DNA of 64,000 nucleotides from CAZUGO01 sp964619935. Lineage in GTDB: Bacteria; Planctomycetota; Phycisphaerae; UBA1845; CAIVHJ01. The position numbers were made by a program, and so were the translations under genes. Below are positions 41,374 to 51,600 of the stretch, piece after piece. Position 1 is the stretch's first letter. Each line of letters starts with the position of its first letter. The notes beneath the pieces are model-generated. The model searched no databases. It was not told where the DNA came from and saw only the letters and a list, made by a program, of their open reading frames with translations. The DNA lies in NCBI GenBank assembly GCA_964619935.1, contig CAZUGO010000040.1, positions 123,114 through 187,113 of the forward strand, in the 5' to 3' direction.

Positions 41374-44289
41374 TCATGGCCAGGCCCGCTTGCGCCTGCG
41401 AAGCACCAACAGCATCGGCATCATCGGGCCCAGGGCTGCAACCATGCCACCGCCGCAGCTGCCGGGGCCACCCGTGCCGCCGCCGTTGGATTGCTCACCG
41501 CTGTCAGCGCCGCCCGGGGGTGGGGTGCTGTCGTTGTCGTTGGTGTCATCGGGTGTCGGATCGCTGGAGTGCGGCCATTCTGTTGCCGCGGGCGGCGCTC
41601 CCTCCAGGTCCAATCGAAAGACGCCCTCGCCTTCGGTCGCCGCATAGAGCTGCCGGCCGTCCGAGGACATCGCCAGGTCATTGACTGCACGGGTTCGTAA
41701 GCCGTCCGACATCGGCTGCCACAGTGCTCCGCCGTCACCGGAGCGGTAGACCCCCGACAGTCGATCGGCGGCGAAGAGGACCGCGGGGTCCGCCGGGTGG
41801 AAGACGATATCGGAGACGCTGGCTTGGGGGTTCATGCCGAATCCGGTGCTTTGCCAGGACGCCCCGCCGTCGTCGCTGCGATAGATGCCGCCCATTTCCA
41901 GCCCGGTCAGAAGCACTTCTGAATCGGTCGGATGCATCACGATGGTCAGGGCCGCCGCCGAAGGCGGGAGGCCTTCGTTGAGCGCTGTCCACGACCGGCC
42001 GCCGCTGGCGGTCTTGATGACGCCGTTGGTTCCGGTCGCCGCGTAGACCACTTCCGGATTCGATGGCGCGATTGCCAGGGCCACGACGTGGGCGTTGGCG
42101 GACAGGGCGTCGTTGGCCTGGGCCCAACCGGCCCCGCCATCCCGTGACACGAAGACGCCGTCGGCCGGCAGTTGGGTGTCAAAGGCGCCCGCGGAGTAGA
42201 ACTGTGCCGATCCCGCGTAGACGATGGATGCATCGGATGGTGCAAATGCGATCGCCTGGAAGTAGACATCGCCGGCCGACGGGTTGCCGGTGGCCAGCCA
42301 GGTGTGCCCGCGGTCGTGGCTTTGCCAGATCATGGGGTGCCAGTTGTTTGCGGCAAGGAGATGATTCGAGTCGTCCGGGTCGACGGCCACGACTTGCCAC
42401 TCGAGGGCGGCGGTGGGTGGATAACTCAGTCCGATCCACTGCTCGCCGCCGTCGCTGCTGCCGTACAGGCCGCTGCGCGCTGCAGCGAATACGGTGCCGG
42501 CTGCCGCGGGATCCACGGCAATGGCGCGGGTCTGGGCGCCCGTATAGCCGCGGCTGGCAACGGCCCACGTTCTGCCGCGGTCGGCGCTTACGAAGTTGCC
42601 GCCGCCGTAATTGTTCGCGAACAGGCGATCTGGGTCTCGCGGATCGACCTGGAAGTCGATCGGGAAGCCGGCGCGTACGCCGGCCGGGCCCCAGCCGGTG
42701 TCGCTTCCGCCGGCCGCAACCGACCAGGTGTGGCCACCATCGCTGCTGTGGTAGAGCGTTCGGTCATTGCCGGCGTATGCGACATCGGGATCGGACGTTG
42801 AGAACTCGACCGCTTCGAGGATGTCTCCGCTGAGCGTTTGCTGCCACGATGCACCGCCGTTTGTGGACAGATAAGCCCCGCCGCCGCCGGAATATTGAAT
42901 GCTGCCGGTGCCGGCCAGGAGTACGTCCGGGTTATCGGGTTGCATGTACAGGGAACCGACATACAGATTGCCAAGGCCCTGGTTCACGGGGAACCAGACC
43001 TGGCCTCCATCGGTGCTCTTGAGAATTCCTTCGCCGCCTGGGAGGCCGAGATCTGGATCGGAGTTGGCCGCCTCGCGGTCGAAGATGCCGGTGGAGAGGT
43101 AGAGCACATTGGTATCGCGCGGGTCGATCCACAGGTACCGGGCGAGGTTGTCTCCGCGCCACACGGGCGCCCAGGTGTCGCCACCGTCCGTCGACTTGTA
43201 GACCACCCCTTGCGTCAGGTCGAACTCGCGGCCGCGCCGTTCGGAGCCGTTCCAGATCCAGCTCGCGATTTCGGCGGCCAGGTAGACGACTTGGGAATTG
43301 CCGGGATCGACGGTCAATCCGCGAACCGTAATTCCTTCTTGCTCCACAATTCCATGCACCCGCTCCTCCCACAGATCACCGCCGTTGACCGATTTGAAGA
43401 CCCCTCGAACTCCCTGGGTGCCGATCCAGACGATGTCGGGGTTGTTGGGGTCGATCGTCAGGCAGAACACGGGCACGGCGTCGGCGGACTCACCGGAGCG
43501 TGCGCTGATGCCGTCGTTAATCGGCGTCCAGTTGGCGCCGCCGTTGGTGCTGCGGAAGACGCCGGCGAACGCATCGGACACGTACATGAGATCTGGGTTG
43601 TCGGGATGGGCGCGGATGTCATACCCGAGACCGCCCTGGGGGCCGCCGGTCCGGTGCCAGGTCACGCTCGGCGGGGTGGTCGCGGACGATTCGACCCACA
43701 CTTCCACGTCGTCGATCAGCAGTTCCGCCTCAAACGACTCGACTGAGAATCCACCGGCGGCCAGCGGTATGGGATCTTGATATTCCAATAGGGCGCGGTC
43801 GTCGATGAGTGCCGTGAGTGTGTCGCCGGTCATTGCGATCTCGATGGTGTGCCAGTCGCCGTAGCTGATTCCGGGACCGCCGGCCAGGTCTTCCTGCACG
43901 GTATCGCCGTCAACCTGTTTGCGAAGGGTCGTTTCGGTTTCGCTGATGCTCAGGAAATAGCGCTCGGCCCCGTGGTGGCGGTAGCTGATGTGTGCCACAT
44001 CGCCCGCGAGTGTGAAGCGTAGTTTCAGTGTTGAATCGCCCCACACGGTTGCATCGTAGCCGGAGTGGGCATGACCGTTTCCAGCGCCGCGGTAGACGAA
44101 ACCGGCACCCTCGGGGCGCACTGCCCAGCCCGCGTCGGCCCACCAGTTGCTGGCGTTGCCGTGCTCGAAGTCTTCCACGTAGATGCGCAATTGGCCGGCG
44201 GGTGCATCGGCCGCAGCGCTGCCCACGAGAAGGACGGCAGCGGCGACCGGCGGCATGACGGTGGTGAGGCAGTGCAGAACACGCAACAT
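41374..44289 (-). CDS. Secreted multi-propeller (BNR/sortilin-type) protein with C-terminal sorting-like tail
   Basis: 971 residues from the ATG at 44289. After a signal peptide, residues about 35-205 form a lectin-like jelly-roll (VEDFEHGNASNWWADAGWAV and DWHTIEIAMTGD). The rest contains a dozen or more BNR/Asp-box repeats such as VFRSTNGGANWTPIND, YKSTDGGDTWAPVW and YRSDDGGASWQSTG, predicting one ten-bladed or two seven-bladed propellers, as in sortilin and xyloglucanase-type proteins. A Gly/Pro/Asp-rich linker leads to GGPGSCGGG, a hydrophobic stretch with several Met and Leu and a final RRRKR cluster. This Cys/Gly-helix-Arg order resembles GlyGly-CTERM or MYXO-CTERM sorting signals. No catalytic residues can be assigned. 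A surface adhesion or glycan-binding role is likely. Confidence 0.85.
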   Translation of the reverse strand: MLRVLHCLTTVMPPVAAAVLLVGSAAADAPAGQLRIYVEDFEHGNASNWWADAGWAVRPEGAGFVYRGAGNGHAHSGYDATVWGDSTLKLRFTLAGDVAHISYRHHGAERYFLSISETETTLRKQVDGDTVQEDLAGGPGISYGDWHTIEIAMTGDTLTALIDDRALLEYQDPIPLAAGGFSVESFEAELLIDDVEVWVESSATTPPSVTWHRTGGPQGGLGYDIRAHPDNPDLMYVSDAFAGVFRSTNGGANWTPINDGISARSGESADAVPVFCLTIDPNNPDIVWIGTQGVRGVFKSVNGGDLWEERVHGIVEQEGITVRGLTVDPGNSQVVYLAAEIASWIWNGSERRGREFDLTQGVVYKSTDGGDTWAPVWRGDNLARYLWIDPRDTNVLYLSTGIFDREAANSDPDLGLPGGEGILKSTDGGQVWFPVNQGLGNLYVGSLYMQPDNPDVLLAGTGSIQYSGGGGAYLSTNGGASWQQTLSGDILEAVEFSTSDPDVAYAGNDRTLYHSSDGGHTWSVAAGGSDTGWGPAGVRAGFPIDFQVDPRDPDRLFANNYGGGNFVSADRGRTWAVASRGYTGAQTRAIAVDPAAAGTVFAAARSGLYGSSDGGEQWIGLSYPPTAALEWQVVAVDPDDSNHLLAANNWHPMIWQSHDRGHTWLATGNPSAGDVYFQAIAFAPSDASIVYAGSAQFYSAGAFDTQLPADGVFVSRDGGAGWAQANDALSANAHVVALAIAPSNPEVVYAATGTNGVIKTASGGRSWTALNEGLPPSAAALTIVMHPTDSEVLLTGLEMGGIYRSDDGGASWQSTGFGMNPQASVSDIVFHPADPAVLFAADRLSGVYRSGDGGALWQPMSDGLRTRAVNDLAMSSDGRQLYAATEGEGVFRLDLEGAPPAATEWPHSSDPTPDDTNDNDSTPPPGGADSGEQSNGGGTGGPGSCGGGMVAALGPMMPMLLVLRRRKRAWP

Positions 44290-44791
44290 GGCGATCGCTC
44301 CCCAAATGGGCCAGGCCTGAGAATCGTGTGCTTCGGGTCGCTCAACCGCTTATCGTCACTGTCCATAGCGCGCTGAACCGCATTTCGGGCATGCCGGCTG
44401 GGGCCGATAATAGCCGAGCGTTGTTGGGAAAACCCGGCTTGCTACCGCTGAACGCGGACACCGGAGCGGAGCTGGGCGAGATTCTCAGTGACCTCCGCAC
44501 CACGCGGCGCTACTACGTGTCGGTCCAGCCCGAGCTTCTCGACGAGGCCCGGCGAGGATTTCGATCAGCATCAGGAGCTTAGAGAACGGTCGTGGAACGA
44601 CGCGACCGACGAGTTAACGGCGAACCCCGGGAGAGCGATCTTCCGGGGTTCGTTCGTTTACGCCAGTGCCCGCAAGGACTTACACGCGCTCGCCGGCACG
44701 GCTGGCTCAAGCCCACCTGCTGATCGTTGTTTGCTTGCTACTCAGATCGTCTAGTGCTACGTTGATTGGCGGCTCTTGGAGGCCTTGTCGA
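44290..44791. other. Region with only weak open frames
   Basis: About 500 bases between the propeller gene and the Rrf2 fragment. One rightward frame (44328-44582) reads a patch that looks somewhat protein-like (ELGEILSDLRTTRRYYVSVQ) but has no ribosome site and no family I know. It may be another decayed gene. The start region of the leftward propeller gene must hold its promoter at the left end. Confidence 0.4.
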
Positions 44792-45016
44792 TTGTCGATT
44801 GGCCGCACGTCGAGCTACGCGATCTCGGCCCTCGGCCGACTGGCTCAACTCGATGGAACCTGGGTTCTTCTGTCCGAGTTCGCGGCCGCCACGGGAGCGC
44901 CCGCGCCATATTCCTCGAAACTAGTGCACAGGCTGGCGCGGGCCGGACTGATCCACACCAAGCGCGGATACAAGGGCGGCTATTCCCTCGCGCGCCCTGC
45001 CAAACAAGTTGAGTAG
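44792..45016 (+). pseudogene. Truncated Rrf2-family regulator (DNA-binding part only)
   Basis: 74 residues if the TTG at 44792 is used (GGAGG nine bases upstream). The reading RTSSYAISALGRLAQLDG, then LLSEFAAATGAPAPYSSKLV and GLIHTKRGYKGGYSLARPAK, is a complete Rrf2 winged helix. Rrf2 proteins normally go on for 60-80 residues with a dimer helix and often three Cys for an Fe-S cluster. Here a TAG ends the frame right after the wing. Past the stop the frame continues for eight more sensible residues. It is probably a broken gene, although a short protein could still bind DNA. Rrf2 regulators sense Fe-S status, NO or cysteine. Confidence 0.6.
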
Positions 45017-45228
45017 CACATGATCGCCATGGTGGCACTTTGAATTCAGGCGCACGCGGAAAGGAGGGTGGTAAACCGTTACGACCGGGCGCGCGCATGA
45101 ATGACTGATCGCGGTGTCTCGCGGGTTTCCCGCCGCGACGAGCGACCGTTCGAGCCCGGGATTCGAAGGTGTGGGCGACCGGCATCATCGATTCGCCCGC
45201 GACTTCAGCCGTATCGGAGGAGGATGCG

Positions 45229-47493
45229 ATGAGAACGATCCAGGTTGCAGTTCGACTGGCGGTGGCGGCCCTCATGGGCGAGTTCGTCGCCGAGGCAAGT
45301 CGTCAGGCTCCGTTCGTGTCGTCGGCTGGTGAGGCGCTGAGCGCAATCGGGGCAAGCACGGGCTCCGGCAGTGGGATGTTGGACCCGACGACGATTCCGA
45401 AGTACGTGATCCCGTTGGTCATCCCGCCGGTGATGAGCAACGACGGGGCGGCCAACAGCTACGACATCGCCGTCCGAGAGTTCAAGCAGCAGATCCTGCC
45501 GGGTGGGATCTGGAACACGATCAACGGACGGAACGACAAATTCAAGCCGACGACGGTTTGGAGCTATGGTCCCGCGGCCGACCCGACGCCCGGCGTCGCC
45601 CCGGCCCCCGGCTCCCAGTTCAATTATCCGGCCTACACGATCGAGACGATGTCGAACGTGCCGGTGAATGTCCGTTGGATCAACGACCTGGTGGAAGAGA
45701 ATGGCAACTACCTGGAGCATTTGCTCCCCGTCGATCAGACGCTCCACTGGGCGAATCCGCCCGCGGGTCCTGGGCACACCGATTCGAAAGGTACCGACCC
45801 GGAATCGTATGAAGGCCCGGTTCCAATCGTCGTGCATGTGCATGGCGCTCACGTCGACCCGCAGAGCGACGGCTACCCGGAAGCGTGGTGGCTGCCCGCC
45901 GCGAACAATATACCCGGCGGATATGCCACGCACGGTCGACTCTTCGATGACGCAAGCGGGACCAATCCTGGCGACTTGGGCTACGCAGATTACCACTACC
46001 GCCAGGACCAACCGGCGACGACCCTGTGGTATCACGACCACGCGCTCGGGATGACGCGCAACAACGTATACGCCGGGCCGGCCGGATTCTGGCTGATCCG
46101 CGGTGGCGCCTATGACGGGGCCACGGTCCAAGGCAGCGGCGAGCCCGCCGTCCTACCCGGTCCGGCGCCCGTAGCCGGCCAAGGTGTGCTCGAACTCAAC
46201 GTACCGGGGAATCCCGTCCGGGACAGTATCCGGGAGATCTCGATCGCCATTCAGGATCGGTCCTTCAAGAAGAACGGAAACTTGTTCTATCCGAAGACCC
46301 GCGCCTTCTTTGAAGGGGTTCAGCCGAGAGATCTTAGAATTCCCTTCGCCCCCGACTCTGACGTGGCGCCCATCTGGAACCCGGAGGCCTTCTTCGACGT
46401 GATCGTGGTCAACGGCGTGAGCTGGCCGGAGTTCCAGGTCGCGCCCGCGCTGTACCGCTTGCGCTTCCTGAACGGGTGCAACTCGCGGTTTCTGTGGCTG
46501 AAGTTCGACCATTCCGACGTCGAGGTGTACCACATCGGCGCTGAGCAGGGCTTCCTGTCCGAACCGGTCTTGATGAACGCCCTCGATCTCGACCAGAGCG
46601 GCGACGGCAAGGCCCAGTTGCTCATGGCCCTCGCCGAACGGGCAGACGTACTCGTGGATTTCAGGGGCCTTGCACACGGCACCGAGTGCTCCTTGGTTAA
46701 CATCGGACCCGACGAGCCCTTTGGCGGCGGCATCCCGGGCGTCGACTTCGAGCCGGCCGACCCGGACACCACGGGCCAAGTGCTGCGCTTCGTGGTGGAC
46801 ACATCGCTGGACGGCGCCAGCCCCACGGACCCAAGCGGCGCGACGCCGGCCACGGACCCGGAGGACCTCGTGTTGCACACAGAGCCTGGACTCGGCCCGT
46901 CGCAGGGCGATCCTCGGAACGTGTCGCTGAACGAGGAAGAGTCGGAGGAAGTCTGTGTGCTGGCGGACGGGGACACCGGGGAGTACCTGATTCCGATTCA
47001 AGAGTTCGAGTGTGGCGCCCAACCGCCCGACGGGACGATCGTCGTTCCCTTCGGCCCCACGGCGGCGCTGCTTGGTCAGGTCGACCTGTCCGACCCCAAC
47101 AACCCGGCTGGCATCCCGCTGATGTGGACGGCGCCGGGCGTGGGTGTGGAGAAGACCCTTCAGGTGCCATCGGGAAACGTGGGTGTGTGGGTCACGGAGA
47201 ATCCGCAGTTAGGCGCCACCGAGGAGTGGGACCTCTATAACTTCACGGAGGATGCCCACCCAATCCACCTGCATCTGGTGCGTTTCGAAGTTGTATACCG
47301 GCAGGCAATTGGCGGCATCGTTCGGAACCCGGAACCCTGGGAATCGGGCTTCAAAGACACAGTCATCGCCTACCCGGGTGAGATTACACGGGTCAAAGCG
47401 CAGTTCGACATCACGGGGCTATACGTGTGGCACTGCCACATCGTCGAGCACGAGGACAACGAGATGATGCGCCCGTACTTCGTCGGTGATTGA
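45229..47493 (+). CDS. Multicopper oxidase (CotA/bilirubin oxidase-like)
   Basis: 754 residues from the ATG at 45229, with GGAGGAGG upstream. The signal is poor and Ala-rich (residues 1-30), so export is likely but not certain. All four copper-binding motifs are present in order: HVHGAH, WYHDHALG, HPIHLH and HCHIVEHEDNEMM, the last containing the type 1 Cys and the axial Met. The order and spacing resemble CotA, phenoxazinone synthase and bilirubin oxidase, but a central insertion (about residues 520-660, Asp/Glu-rich, SLNEEESEEVCVLADG) makes it larger than the usual 500-550. It oxidises phenols, metals such as Mn(II) or Cu(I), or similar donors with O2. A hairpin terminator follows 30 bases later. 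Confidence 0.92.
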   Translation: MRTIQVAVRLAVAALMGEFVAEASRQAPFVSSAGEALSAIGASTGSGSGMLDPTTIPKYVIPLVIPPVMSNDGAANSYDIAVREFKQQILPGGIWNTINGRNDKFKPTTVWSYGPAADPTPGVAPAPGSQFNYPAYTIETMSNVPVNVRWINDLVEENGNYLEHLLPVDQTLHWANPPAGPGHTDSKGTDPESYEGPVPIVVHVHGAHVDPQSDGYPEAWWLPAANNIPGGYATHGRLFDDASGTNPGDLGYADYHYRQDQPATTLWYHDHALGMTRNNVYAGPAGFWLIRGGAYDGATVQGSGEPAVLPGPAPVAGQGVLELNVPGNPVRDSIREISIAIQDRSFKKNGNLFYPKTRAFFEGVQPRDLRIPFAPDSDVAPIWNPEAFFDVIVVNGVSWPEFQVAPALYRLRFLNGCNSRFLWLKFDHSDVEVYHIGAEQGFLSEPVLMNALDLDQSGDGKAQLLMALAERADVLVDFRGLAHGTECSLVNIGPDEPFGGGIPGVDFEPADPDTTGQVLRFVVDTSLDGASPTDPSGATPATDPEDLVLHTEPGLGPSQGDPRNVSLNEEESEEVCVLADGDTGEYLIPIQEFECGAQPPDGTIVVPFGPTAALLGQVDLSDPNNPAGIPLMWTAPGVGVEKTLQVPSGNVGVWVTENPQLGATEEWDLYNFTEDAHPIHLHLVRFEVVYRQAIGGIVRNPEPWESGFKDTVIAYPGEITRVKAQFDITGLYVWHCHIVEHEDNEMMRPYFVGD

Positions 47494-47523
47494 TCAACCC
47501 GGCGGGTGGGCTGCCTCACACGG

Positions 47524-47549
47524 GGAAGGAGCCGGCGACGGCTCCTTCC
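47524..47549 (+). terminator. Hairpin terminator after the multicopper oxidase gene
   Basis: A perfect 11-base-pair stem (47524-47534 with 47539-47549) and a four-base GCGA loop. No long T tract follows, so it may be a weak or rho-assisted stop. Confidence 0.5.
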
Positions 47550-47775
47550 TCATGCGCGATGCGAACGTTCGCCAGGCGCTTCCAGCTCCACGCCGACCTT
47601 CAGGGCCTCGTCCACGGGCAGCGCCCCGCTCTTGAGCCGGTCAGCGAGCGCGGGTCCGTTGACATACGCCACGATGAGCAGGTGCCGACCGTCGATGTGC
47701 TCGAAGCCGTAGATGGCGGCGATGTTGGGGTGATGGAGTGATGCCGGCAGCCTCGGACGCGAAGCGCGGGACCGT
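47550..47775 (-). pseudogene. Remnant of a PknB-type Ser/Thr kinase gene
   Basis: On the minus strand one frame reads SLHHPNIAAIYGFEHIDGRH and then LLIVAYVNGPALADRLKSG, the alpha-C to hinge part of bacterial eukaryotic-type kinases (typically LNHPNIAAIYGLEE followed by a glutamate-containing hinge). Another frame just upstream reads RFASEAAGI, matching the RFxREAxxLASL that normally precedes it, so there is a frameshift at the junction. The glycine loop, catalytic loop and the rest are absent, as the frame ends at 47550. Only about 75 residues of similarity remain. It is a decayed gene; planctomycetes carry many such kinases. Confidence 0.6.
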
Positions 47776-47970
47776 TCGGCGTGCGGACGAGGCCTCGCGA
47801 CCCGCTGAGCCGAACAGGCGCTCAGACGGGCTGGCATGAGGGTCCAAGACATTTGCACCCTTGTGATCGGCCTCCCGGAGCCCCAAACCGCGTCCTCGCA
47901 GCACGGCTACTGCGCGACCCGCACGGACTGTCGTTCCCGCGCCATCCAGGGGCGTCGCATCAGCTGAGTT

Positions 47971-48615
47971 TCACTTGCCCACCTGTTCGCGCTCAAATTC
48001 CCGACGCGCCTGTTCGGTGACGAAGGAGTCCGTGCGGCCGTCGCGTTCGCGCTTGGCGCCCGCTGCGCCCTTCGGGAATGTCGTCCCCGATACCGGGTCC
48101 GTGACCCTCTGGTCCCGCAGAGCGTACGGGTTTTCGTGGAGCGCCGTATAGATCTGGACGAACGACATGATGCGCTCATCAGCCCAACGGACCGCCGCTT
48201 CGTAATCGATCGCGTCAAGCGGCATTTCCAGCGTCGCGTGCGAATCGCACTGCATCAGAATCGGGACGATCTCCAGGTCATAGTTCAGGATCAGCTTGCG
48301 AATATCGTGATCGGTGGTCGCCTGAAACCGCAGGCGGATCCGGGCCGCGGCCGAGCGGAAGTCTAGCACAAGTATCCGCATGGACTCTGTAAATTTCGGC
48401 GTCGCCGTTACCTGGTCTCCGCATTTCGCGATCAGCAGGTCCAAGCGCGGCTTGAAGACGCCGCGCAAGGTGTCAAACTCCATGCCGAGTTTTGCGAGTC
48501 GCTGCTTCCACTCCTCGTACTTGCGGGTCTCCACCTCCTGACATTGTTTGCGTTTCGCTTCCATTGAGGCAAACGCCGCGTCGATGCGCGCCGCCAGTTC
48601 CTGTGTGCTTTCCAT
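47971..48615 (-). CDS. Conserved-looking protein of unknown function
   Basis: 214 residues from the ATG at 48615, with GGGAG upstream. No signal peptide and no membrane segments. The N-terminal 60 residues are helical and charged and may form a coiled coil (RIDAAFASMEAKRKQCQEVE). A mixed alpha/beta part follows (LNYDLEIVPILMQCDSHATL), and the C-terminal 40 residues are polar with ERDGRTDSFVTEQARREFER. I cannot name a family. Its first 24 residues resemble the N-terminus of the metal-binding protein encoded at 55435-56583 (MES, LA-RI, ASM, RKQ shared), also at the DNA level. The gene lies 24 bases after the RND pump gene and may be on its transcript. Confidence 0.7.
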   Translation of the reverse strand: MESTQELAARIDAAFASMEAKRKQCQEVETRKYEEWKQRLAKLGMEFDTLRGVFKPRLDLLIAKCGDQVTATPKFTESMRILVLDFRSAAARIRLRFQATTDHDIRKLILNYDLEIVPILMQCDSHATLEMPLDAIDYEAAVRWADERIMSFVQIYTALHENPYALRDQRVTDPVSGTTFPKGAAGAKRERDGRTDSFVTEQARREFEREQVGK

Positions 48616-48639
48616 GGCGAAACTCCCATTACCCTGCCA

Positions 48640-51600
48640 TCATTGAGGGGCCACCTGTAACTGAACCGGGTCACTGGATCGCTGCGGCCTCCGAACGAGC
48701 CCGCGAATGACGTAATAGAAGACCGGCGTAAGGAAGATGCCGAACAGGGTCACGCCGATCATGCCGGAAAAGACGGCCGTGCCGAGCGTACGGCGCATCT
48801 CGGCGCCGGCGCCGTGGGCGATCACCAGCGGGAACACGCCGAGGATGAACGCGAAGCTCGTCATGAGGATCGGCCGCAGCCGCACGCGGGCGGCCTCGAC
48901 GGAGGCGTCGAAGCGGCTGGCGCCCTCGACTTGGCGGTCGCGGGCGAACTCGACGATCAGGATCGCGTTCTTGGCCGCCAGACCGACGAGCACGACGAAG
49001 CCGACCTGGACAAAGATGTTGACGTCCATGCCGGCGAGGAACAAACCCGCCAGCGCGCTGAGCAGGCACATGGGCACGACGAGGATCACCGCCCACGGCA
49101 GCGACCACCCCTCGTACAGGCCGGCCAGCACGAAATAGACGAGCATCACGCCCAGCGCGAATGCGCTGAAGGGGTTCTTCTGCAGGTCGCGGAACTGCTC
49201 GAGCTTGCTTGCCTCTTTTTGGAGATAGCTCACTTCGGTCCACTCGGTGGCCATGTTGCGCGGCAGGTCGCGGCTGAGTCGCTCCATCGTCGCCAGGGCG
49301 TCGCCCATGCTGGTCCCGGGCAGCGGGGTCCCGGTGATCGACGCGGCCGGAAACATGTTGTAGCGCGTGACCTGGACCGGCCCGGTGGAATCGCGCACCT
49401 CGGCCAGCGCCCCCAGCGGCAGCATCTCGCCATCGGCATTGCGGACCTTGAACTGCCGGAGGGTTTCCGCGTCGGTGCGGAACGGCGCGTCGGCCTGCAC
49501 GTTGACCTGCCAGGTGCGCCCGAAGCGGTTGAAGTCGTTGACGTAGTAGCTGCCCAGGTATGCCTGGAGCGCGTCGAACACGTCGGTGAGCGGCACGCCC
49601 ATCGACTTGACCTTCTCGCGGTCGATGTCCACGTAGAGCTGGGGCGTGCTGGCGCGGAAGCCGTTGAACAGTCCGACCAGGCCCGGCTGCTCGTTGCCCT
49701 TAGCGGCCAAGTCGTCGGCGCGGGCCTGTAGCTCGTGGAAGTCCACGTCGCCGATGCCTTCGACCATCAACTTGAAGCCGGCGGATTTCCCGAGGCCCGA
49801 GATCGGCGGCGCCCCGAAGACCAGCACCTGCGCCTCCGGCACCTCGCGGGATAGGCGCTCGCGGATCCGGGCGGCGACGGCCTCGCCCCCGAGCGAATGG
49901 TCGCGGCGCTCGTCGAATGGCTTGAGGATGACGAACACGTTGCTGTAGTTGGAGCTGTTGGCGTTCAGAACGTAGGACATCCCGGGGAGGCTGAGCGTGT
50001 GGGCGACGCCGGGCGTCTCGAGGGCGATGCGCTCAACCGCGTCGGTCACCGCGAGCGTGCGCTCCAGCGAGGCCGAGTCGGGTAGCACGATGTTCGTCAC
50101 CAGGTATCCCTTGTCCTGCAGGGGGATGAACCCCGTCGGAATGCGACTGAAGCCAAAGCCCGTCAGGCCGATCATCCCGACGTAGAGTAGGAGCACGACG
50201 GCGCTGAGGCGGAGGCACCACCCCACGCTCGCGCCGTAGGCCTGCGTCGCCCGCTCGAACAGCCAGTTGAAACCGCGGAAGCAACGGCCCAGCACCCAAT
50301 TCACGGGGCGGATCCCGAATCGACCGAGCACGCTGCCGACGATGGCGCCGGGGAGGAATAGAAGCCCGTGCGCGCCCAAGGATCGCAGACTTGCACCCAG
50401 GCCACCGGGCGCCGCCTCGCCGACGTGCGCTCCGGTCGGCAGCCCAAGCCACGGGCCGAGGACCGGCGCGAGCAGCCACATCGACGCCACCCCGCCGAAC
50501 AGGGCGAAGCTCCACCGCGGCAGCGCCTCCTTGCCGTCGTCGCCGCGGTGGCCCGGCTTGCGGTTGCGGAAGAACAACACGGCCAGCGCCGGCGTCATCG
50601 TCATGGCGTTGATCGCCGAGAGGATCATCGACACCGAGATGGTGACGGCGAACTGCCGGAAGAACTGGCCGACCAGCCCGCTGAGGAACGCGCTGGGCAA
50701 GAGCACCGAGCTGAGGACGAGCGTGATGGCCAGAATCGGCCCGCTGATCTCGCCCATCGCGTCGATCGTGGCCTCGCGAACGGGCTTGCCCATCTCCAGG
50801 TGGCGCTCGATGTTCTCGAGCACGACGATGGCGTCGTCCACCACGATCCCGATTGCAAGCACCAGTCCGAACAGGGTCAGGTTGTTCATCGTGAAGCCCA
50901 TGATGCTCATGACAGCGAACGTGCCTACCAGCGACACGATCACGCCGATCATGGGCAGGAGCACGGATTTCCAGTCCTGAAGGAACAGCAGAACGACCAC
51001 CGTCACAAGGATGATGGCCTCGATGAGTGTGTGGACCACCTGAGCGACGGATTCGCGAACGAAGGGCGTTGTGTCGTAAACGATGTCGTACTTGAGGCCG
51101 GCGGGGAAGCGCGTCGCCAGTTCCCGCATCGTGGCCTTGATCTGGTCTGCGGTGTCCAGTGCGTTCGCGCCGGGCAGCAGGTAGATGGCCAAGCCCGATG
51201 ACGGGCGGCGGTCGAGCCGCGCCATCAGGTCCCGGCTCCGCGCGCCCAGCTCGGTCCGGCCGACGTCTCGCAGGTAGGTGATCTCTCCGCCGGAGTCCGT
51301 CCTGAGGACGATCTCACCAAACTGCTCCGGTTCAATCAGTCGGCCGAGCGTGCTGAGGGTGAACTGAAAGTCCTGGCCCGCCGGAACCGGCGGCTGGCCG
51401 ATCCGTCCCGCGGCGACCTGGACGTTCTGCTCACGCAACACCCGGATCACGTCTCCGACCGTCATGCCCCGCGCCTGCAGCTGGTCAGGGTCCAGCCAGA
51501 TGCGCATGCTGTAGTCCTGCTGGCCCATGACGAACGCGTCGCCGACGCCCTCGATGCGCGCGATCGCGTCCTTGAGCTGGATGGTGGCATAGTTGCTCAG

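Noticed and set aside
48616..48700. Sigma54 promoter before the unknown gene at 48615
   Set aside because: TGGCAG occurs on the right strand, but no GC-containing -12 box lies at the required distance.
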